Assembly: GCA_034437455.1 (NCBI GenBank) | Contig: DAOTUB010000171.1 | Location: 1 to 25,683, forward strand | Source: DAOTUB01 sp034437455 | Lineage (GTDB): Bacteria; Chloroflexota; Anaerolineae; B4-G1 | Length of the DNA stretch: 25,683 bases | Reading direction: 5' to 3' | Shown: piece after piece, positions 22,195 through 25,683 of the stretch | Position numbering within the stretch: the first letter of the stretch is position 1 | Layout: every line of letters starts with the position of its first letter | The notes under the pieces: model-generated | Told to the model about the DNA's origin: nothing | Databases searched by the model: none | What the model saw: only the letters and a program-made list of their open reading frames with translations | Translations under genes and position numbers: made by a program

Positions 22195-23208
22195 TCACCA
22201 ATCGGAAACTTTGATCGCGGCGTTGGGCTGTTCCAACTTGCCCTGCCTGGCCCGGATAAGGACGTCCGGCAGCTCCTCGAAGGGGAACAGGCCGACTCCC
22301 ATCTCCACATCCAGCCGGTCGACGATCTCAAAGAACTCTTCCGCGTCGGAGCGGCTCAGGTTGTACAGCGTCCGGATGTCGCGCCCCCACAGGTTCTCGC
22401 TGTAACTTTCGATCCGGATGGTAGAGGCGCTCACGGGAGCCATCACCAGCGCCCCACCCTTCCTCAACTGGGCCAGGATCGGCTCGACCAGGTTCCCTGC
22501 CGGTGGGAAGAGGATCGCCGCGTCCAGCTCGCAGGGCAGCTCCTCCTCGGCGGCGTTGGCGGCCCACCGGGCGCCCTCCCGTCTGGCGGCCTCGATGTTC
22601 TTCCGGGAACGGGTGCTCACATAGACCTCGATGCCCAGGTACCGGGCGACCTTGAGCACATAGTAGGCCGTGGGGCCAAAGCCATAGAGGCCCAGCTTGT
22701 CCCCCTCCCGCGCCCCGGTTAGCTTGAACGCCGCGTATCCCGCGATGCCTGGGCACATCAGCGGGGCGATCTCCACAGGCGACATGCGAACACCGTCGAG
22801 GGGCAGGGCGTACGCCGCCGGCGCCGTCACGTACTCGGCAAAGCCACCGTCCACGTCCCATCCCGTACACTTGACCTCTGGGCAATAGTTCTCCCGCCCC
22901 GACAGGCAGTACTTGCACTGCCCGCAGGCGCTGTGCAGCCAATACACCCCCGCCCGATCCCCGACGCGGAAGCGTTCCACATTCTTCCCCACCTCGTCCA
23001 CCACGCCCACGATCTCGTGCCCCAGGATGACGGGCGATTTCCTCAATGGCAGGTCGCCCTCGGCGATGTGGATGTCCGTCCGGCACATCCCGCAGACGAG
23101 GATCCTCAGCCGGATCTCGTCATCGTTGGGATGGGGCGTGGGGACCTCCACCAGCTTCAACGGCCGTTCCTCTATGCTCGCCTGCTTCTCGAGTACCCAT
23201 GCTTTCAT
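22195..23208 (-). CDS. Zinc-dependent alcohol dehydrogenase (medium-chain family)
   Basis: Cytoplasmic MDR dehydrogenase, 337 residues. Catalytic zinc ligands are Cys42 (CGMCRTD), His64-Glu65 (GHE) and Cys152. The structural zinc site has the four cysteines 95, 98, 101 and 109 (CGQCKYCLSGRENYC). The nucleotide-binding turn is GFGPTA (176-181), with Ala replacing the third glycine of GxGxxG. The pattern 'LMCPGIAGYAAFK' with a short acidic N terminus fits the AdhP/zinc alcohol dehydrogenase group that oxidises primary alcohols. It sits 12 nt after the NAD(P)HX repair gene and 15 nt before the deformylase gene, within one minus-strand cluster. Confidence 0.92.
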   Translation of the reverse strand: MKAWVLEKQASIEERPLKLVEVPTPHPNDDEIRLRILVCGMCRTDIHIAEGDLPLRKSPVILGHEIVGVVDEVGKNVERFRVGDRAGVYWLHSACGQCKYCLSGRENYCPEVKCTGWDVDGGFAEYVTAPAAYALPLDGVRMSPVEIAPLMCPGIAGYAAFKLTGAREGDKLGLYGFGPTAYYVLKVARYLGIEVYVSTRSRKNIEAARREGARWAANAAEEELPCELDAAILFPPAGNLVEPILAQLRKGGALVMAPVSASTIRIESYSENLWGRDIRTLYNLSRSDAEEFFEIVDRLDVEMGVGLFPFEELPDVLIRARQGKLEQPNAAIKVSDW

Positions 23209-23220
23209 CGTTCCCCGCTC

Positions 23221-24795
23221 CTATATCACTCGCGCGCCCGCGTATCGCTCCCGCAGCGCTTCGTTCAAGCCTCCCCGGATCCACTTCATCGCCGGGGGCA
23301 AATCGTCCAGGATGTCCTGGGCGGTCATGCCGTCCTCTCCCCTCTCCTCGGCAGCCAGGTCTCCGGCCAGCCCGTGCACGAACACACCCTGCCTGACGGC
23401 GATCTCCAGGGGCAGCCCCAGGCCGAACATGGCGGCGATGACGCCCGTCAGCACGTCGCCCGACCCGGCCGTGGCCATGCCGGAATTACCGCTCGTGTTG
23501 ACGAACACGCGCCCGTCGGGATGCCCGATCAGCGAGTGGGCGCCCTTGAGGACGATGGTGGCGTTCAGCTCGGCGGCCGCGCGCTGCAGAACGCCGACCT
23601 TATCGTCGTCTATTTCGCGCACGCTCGTTCCCGTGATCCGGGACATCTCGCCCAGGTGCGGGGTGAGGATGGTCGCCGCCCGCCGCCCCTTGACGACCTC
23701 CAAATCCTGGCACACCGCCGTGATGCCGTCTCCGTCTATGAGCAAGGGCTTTGTGATCTCGGCGGTCAGCTCGCGGGCCAAACGTTGGGTTTCTGGGTCC
23801 AAGGAAAGACCGGGGCCGAGGATCACCATATCCATCCGCTCCGCAAGCTCCAGCAAAGCCGGCTTGTTCTGGAGGGCGATGCTCCCCGCACCCGTCTCGG
23901 CCTGGGGATGAAAGACGATCTCGCTGCCCTTGCTGGCGATGAAGGGCACGATGGATTGGGGCGCGGCCAGGCGGGAATAGCCGCCGCCCGCCCTCAGAAA
24001 GGACAAGGCGGAGAAATAGGGCGCTCCAAAGTAACCGGCAGCGCCAGCGATGAACAGCGCCTGTCCGAAGTCGCCCTTGTGGCCGTCCTTGTCCCTGGGA
24101 GGAAGCTCAACCAGCGGACTGATCTCGACCTTGAGCGCGTCCGCGTCGTACATACTCGGCGGGAACGAGATGTGCGAAACGTACAGCTTCCCGCCCAGGT
24201 CGTATCCGGGAAAAAGCAGGTTGCCGATCTTGGGCAGGCCGAAGGTGACAGTGACGTCCGCCCTGACCGCCGCGCCCATCACCTGGCCCGTGTCGCCGTG
24301 GACGCCGGAGGGAATGTCGACGCTGAACACCGCCTTTCCGCTCCCATTGATCCACTCGATGACGTCGCGATACAGCCCCGTGACCTCGCGGGTGAGGCCC
24401 GTGCCCAGGATGGCGTCCACGATGCCGTCGCAGTGGGCGACCGCCGCCCTGACCTCTTCGACGGATTCGATCCGCTGCATCTCGATGGGCAGCCGGGAGA
24501 CGATGTCGAAATTGGTTTTCGCCGCTCCCCTGAACTTTTCCGGATCTCCCAGGATAAAGACCTTGACCATCCCGCCGCTGGAGTGGATCTTGCGCGCCAC
24601 GACGAGGCCATCCCCACCGTTGTTGCCCAGCCCACAAAAGATCACAAACCGCTTGCCCGCGACGCCGAACTCGTCCAGCAGCGCAAAGTAGACCGCCTGG
24701 CCCGCGTTCTCCATCAGGAGCTTGGCCGCGATGCCAAATTCCTCGATCGCTCTCCGATCCAACTCCCGCATCTCGGATACTGTGCTGACTTTCAT
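23221..24795 (-). CDS. nnr: Bifunctional NAD(P)H-hydrate epimerase / ADP-dependent dehydratase
   Basis: Metabolite-repair enzyme that converts hydrated NAD(P)H (NAD(P)HX) back to the coenzyme: the N-terminal YjeF domain epimerises R to S, the C-terminal domain dehydrates S with ADP. Epimerase motifs: GLGNNGGDGLVVAR (55-68), ILGTGLTREV (129-138), SVDIPSGVHGDTG (158-170). Dehydratase motifs: HKGDFGQALFIAGA (239-252), LGPGL (326-330), LIDGDG (352-357), LTPHLGEMSRI (377-387) and TSGNSGMATAGSGDVL (434-449). Length 524 matches the fused form. ATG 24795 is supported by AGGAGGGAG upstream and by an ATGA overlap with the methyltransferase stop; the longer open frame to 24897 adds unrelated residues. 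Confidence 0.95.
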   Translation of the reverse strand: MKVSTVSEMRELDRRAIEEFGIAAKLLMENAGQAVYFALLDEFGVAGKRFVIFCGLGNNGGDGLVVARKIHSSGGMVKVFILGDPEKFRGAAKTNFDIVSRLPIEMQRIESVEEVRAAVAHCDGIVDAILGTGLTREVTGLYRDVIEWINGSGKAVFSVDIPSGVHGDTGQVMGAAVRADVTVTFGLPKIGNLLFPGYDLGGKLYVSHISFPPSMYDADALKVEISPLVELPPRDKDGHKGDFGQALFIAGAAGYFGAPYFSALSFLRAGGGYSRLAAPQSIVPFIASKGSEIVFHPQAETGAGSIALQNKPALLELAERMDMVILGPGLSLDPETQRLARELTAEITKPLLIDGDGITAVCQDLEVVKGRRAATILTPHLGEMSRITGTSVREIDDDKVGVLQRAAAELNATIVLKGAHSLIGHPDGRVFVNTSGNSGMATAGSGDVLTGVIAAMFGLGLPLEIAVRQGVFVHGLAGDLAAEERGEDGMTAQDILDDLPPAMKWIRGGLNEALRERYAGARVI

Positions 24796-25286
24796 CTCTT
24801 GCTCCCTCCTTCCACAAACCGAGGCCTGGCCACGACGACCATGCTCTGTCCCCGCACTTCTTCCCTCACTACCTGGAAGCCCGCCTCGCGCACCCACCGA
24901 ACCACCGTTTGCAGTGCAAAGTACCCCTCTGGCACGCCCGTCCGCGCCCCCGCAACCCAGTCCACGATCAAGAGCACCCCTTCAGGATGCAGCACCGACC
25001 GCGCGTTCCTGGGGAACTGTCGCGGCGCGTCCAGGTGATGGAGTGCATAGCGGGTGTATACCAGATCGAATGACTCTGACAGTCGATCCATCTCCTCGGC
25101 TGCCAGGCGATGGCAGCGCTCGACGTCTCTGACGTAGGGATCAATCCCCATCCCCGAGATCCCGCGCTCCGCCAAGACAGCGAGCATCTTGCCACTGCCG
25201 CAGCCCACATCAAGCACCTTTCCACCGGACGGCAGCCACCGGGCGATCAAATCGAGCACCTCGTTCTGGCTAAGCGTCTTGTCCAT
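24792..25286 (-). CDS. Class I SAM-dependent methyltransferase
   Basis: Small cytoplasmic methyltransferase of 164 residues; the substrate is unknown. SAM-binding motif I is VLDVGCGSGKML (24-35), the acidic residue after strand 2 is Asp49 (GMGIDP), and motif post-II is FDLVYTRYALHHLDAP (73-88), typical of the Methyltransf_11 group. The C-terminal part carries 'EAGFQVVREEV', the usual last strand pair. It is short at the N terminus compared with many family members but looks complete. Its stop overlaps the start of the NAD(P)HX repair gene (ATGA, 24792-24795), so the two are translated in tandem. Confidence 0.88.
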   Translation of the reverse strand: MDKTLSQNEVLDLIARWLPSGGKVLDVGCGSGKMLAVLAERGISGMGIDPYVRDVERCHRLAAEEMDRLSESFDLVYTRYALHHLDAPRQFPRNARSVLHPEGVLLIVDWVAGARTGVPEGYFALQTVVRWVREAGFQVVREEVRGQSMVVVARPRFVEGGSKR

Positions 25287-25322
25287 TACCTATGTGACTC
25301 AAATCTTCTCGTCCGGCAAGGT

Positions 25323-25568
25323 CTATGATTCGCTCGCGGCCTCCGGTTCCAGTCGGACCAGCAGCACGGGACAGTGGCTGTGACGCGCGACCCTCTCGGC
25401 GACGCTGCCAAAAGTCCAGCGAGTCAAACCGCCGCCCTTTCCGTGGCTAGACATGACAATCAGATCTATATCCTTGGTAGAGGCGACGTCGAGGATATCC
25501 TCGGCCGGCGATCTATCTCGCAACAGGACTTGGGACTCGAACCCTTCTTCGTAACACGGCTTTCTCAT
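25323..25568 (-). pseudogene. Truncated universal stress protein (C-terminal half)
   Basis: The encoded 81 residues match only the second half of a UspA domain: 'SPAEDILDVA', 'DIDLIVMSSHGKGGG' and 'GSVAERVARHSHCPVLLVR'. The nucleotide-binding loop is close to the family pattern but the first glycine of G-x2-G is Ser and there is one extra residue before the final GS. The N-terminal 'ilvPlDgS' strand that all complete domains carry is absent. The frame continues upstream to a TTG at 25652, but that part (YFTSRGF before the Met) does not resemble a Usp N terminus. It is either a decayed gene or a naturally short form. An inverted repeat CGGGACAA/TTGTCCCG (25611-25618, 25642-25649) lies upstream. 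Confidence 0.6.
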
Positions 25569-25683
25569 AAAACCTCGGCTGGTAAAGTAGCCGCAAATGT
25601 GTATACTGAGCGGGACAATCAATGCCAGTTGGAGGTGACATTTGTCCCGCAAATCACTGTCACAACAAGCGCATGATCCAAAG

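Noticed and set aside
22933..25038. Very long plus-strand open frame (701 codons)
   Set aside because: It lies antisense to the alcohol dehydrogenase, NAD(P)HX repair and methyltransferase genes, which have complete family motifs. The translation shows no recognisable motif and reflects G+C-rich codon structure.

Overview
The window is a G+C-rich chromosomal segment, most likely from a Chloroflexota bacterium of the Anaerolineae type. This assignment is inferred from gene content: DUF11-repeat secreted proteins ending in a 'PLIMRN'-like tail, Pro/Thr-rich linkers, a GAF-GAF histidine kinase, a membrane Ser/Thr kinase with an NBR1-like Ig domain, and a tungsten-type aldehyde:ferredoxin oxidoreductase. 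Most genes are metabolic or housekeeping; one IS110-type transposase and two palindromic intergenic elements sit in the middle. I saw no tRNA, rRNA or CRISPR array.

Layout. 1-4280, plus strand: 3' end of an aldehyde ferredoxin oxidoreductase with a strong terminator, a secreted DUF11 protein with its own promoter, then an M24 metallopeptidase followed closely by a cyclophilin-fold protein. 4300-6156, minus: soluble GAF-GAF sensor histidine kinase. 6472-9520, plus: a two-gene SufC/SufB-like Fe-S assembly pair overlapping by 8 nt, then a thioredoxin-VKOR membrane fusion. 9600-11612, minus: membrane Ser/Thr kinase with a near-consensus promoter and a TTG start. 11663-14156: accessory region with a hairpin, a 190-bp MITE-like element, an IS110 transposase with a candidate bridge-RNA leader, and a second palindromic repeat.

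14157-17452, minus: a three-gene unit of eukaryotic-type DNA topoisomerase IB, an M19 dipeptidase (ATGA overlap) and a zinc-ribbon membrane protein. A divergent promoter region separates it from 17675-20285, plus: HIT hydrolase, thiolase and 3-hydroxybutyryl-CoA dehydrogenase, a short C4 acyl-CoA module. 20394-25286, minus: a compact run of methyltransferase, NAD(P)HX epimerase/dehydratase, zinc alcohol dehydrogenase, peptide deformylase, TrmO-like tRNA methyltransferase and ZIP transporter, several overlapping by 1-4 nt. A truncated universal stress protein lies upstream of this run.

Most notable: (i) a full-length eukaryotic/thaumarchaeal-type topoisomerase IB with all five catalytic residues and a long charged linker; (ii) an IS110 transposase whose fourth DEDD residue is alanine, preceded by a promoter and two strong hairpins in the expected bridge-RNA position; (iii) the minimal two-gene Suf/SMS-like Fe-S pair; (iv) the MITE-like element with perfect 12-bp terminal inverted repeats.
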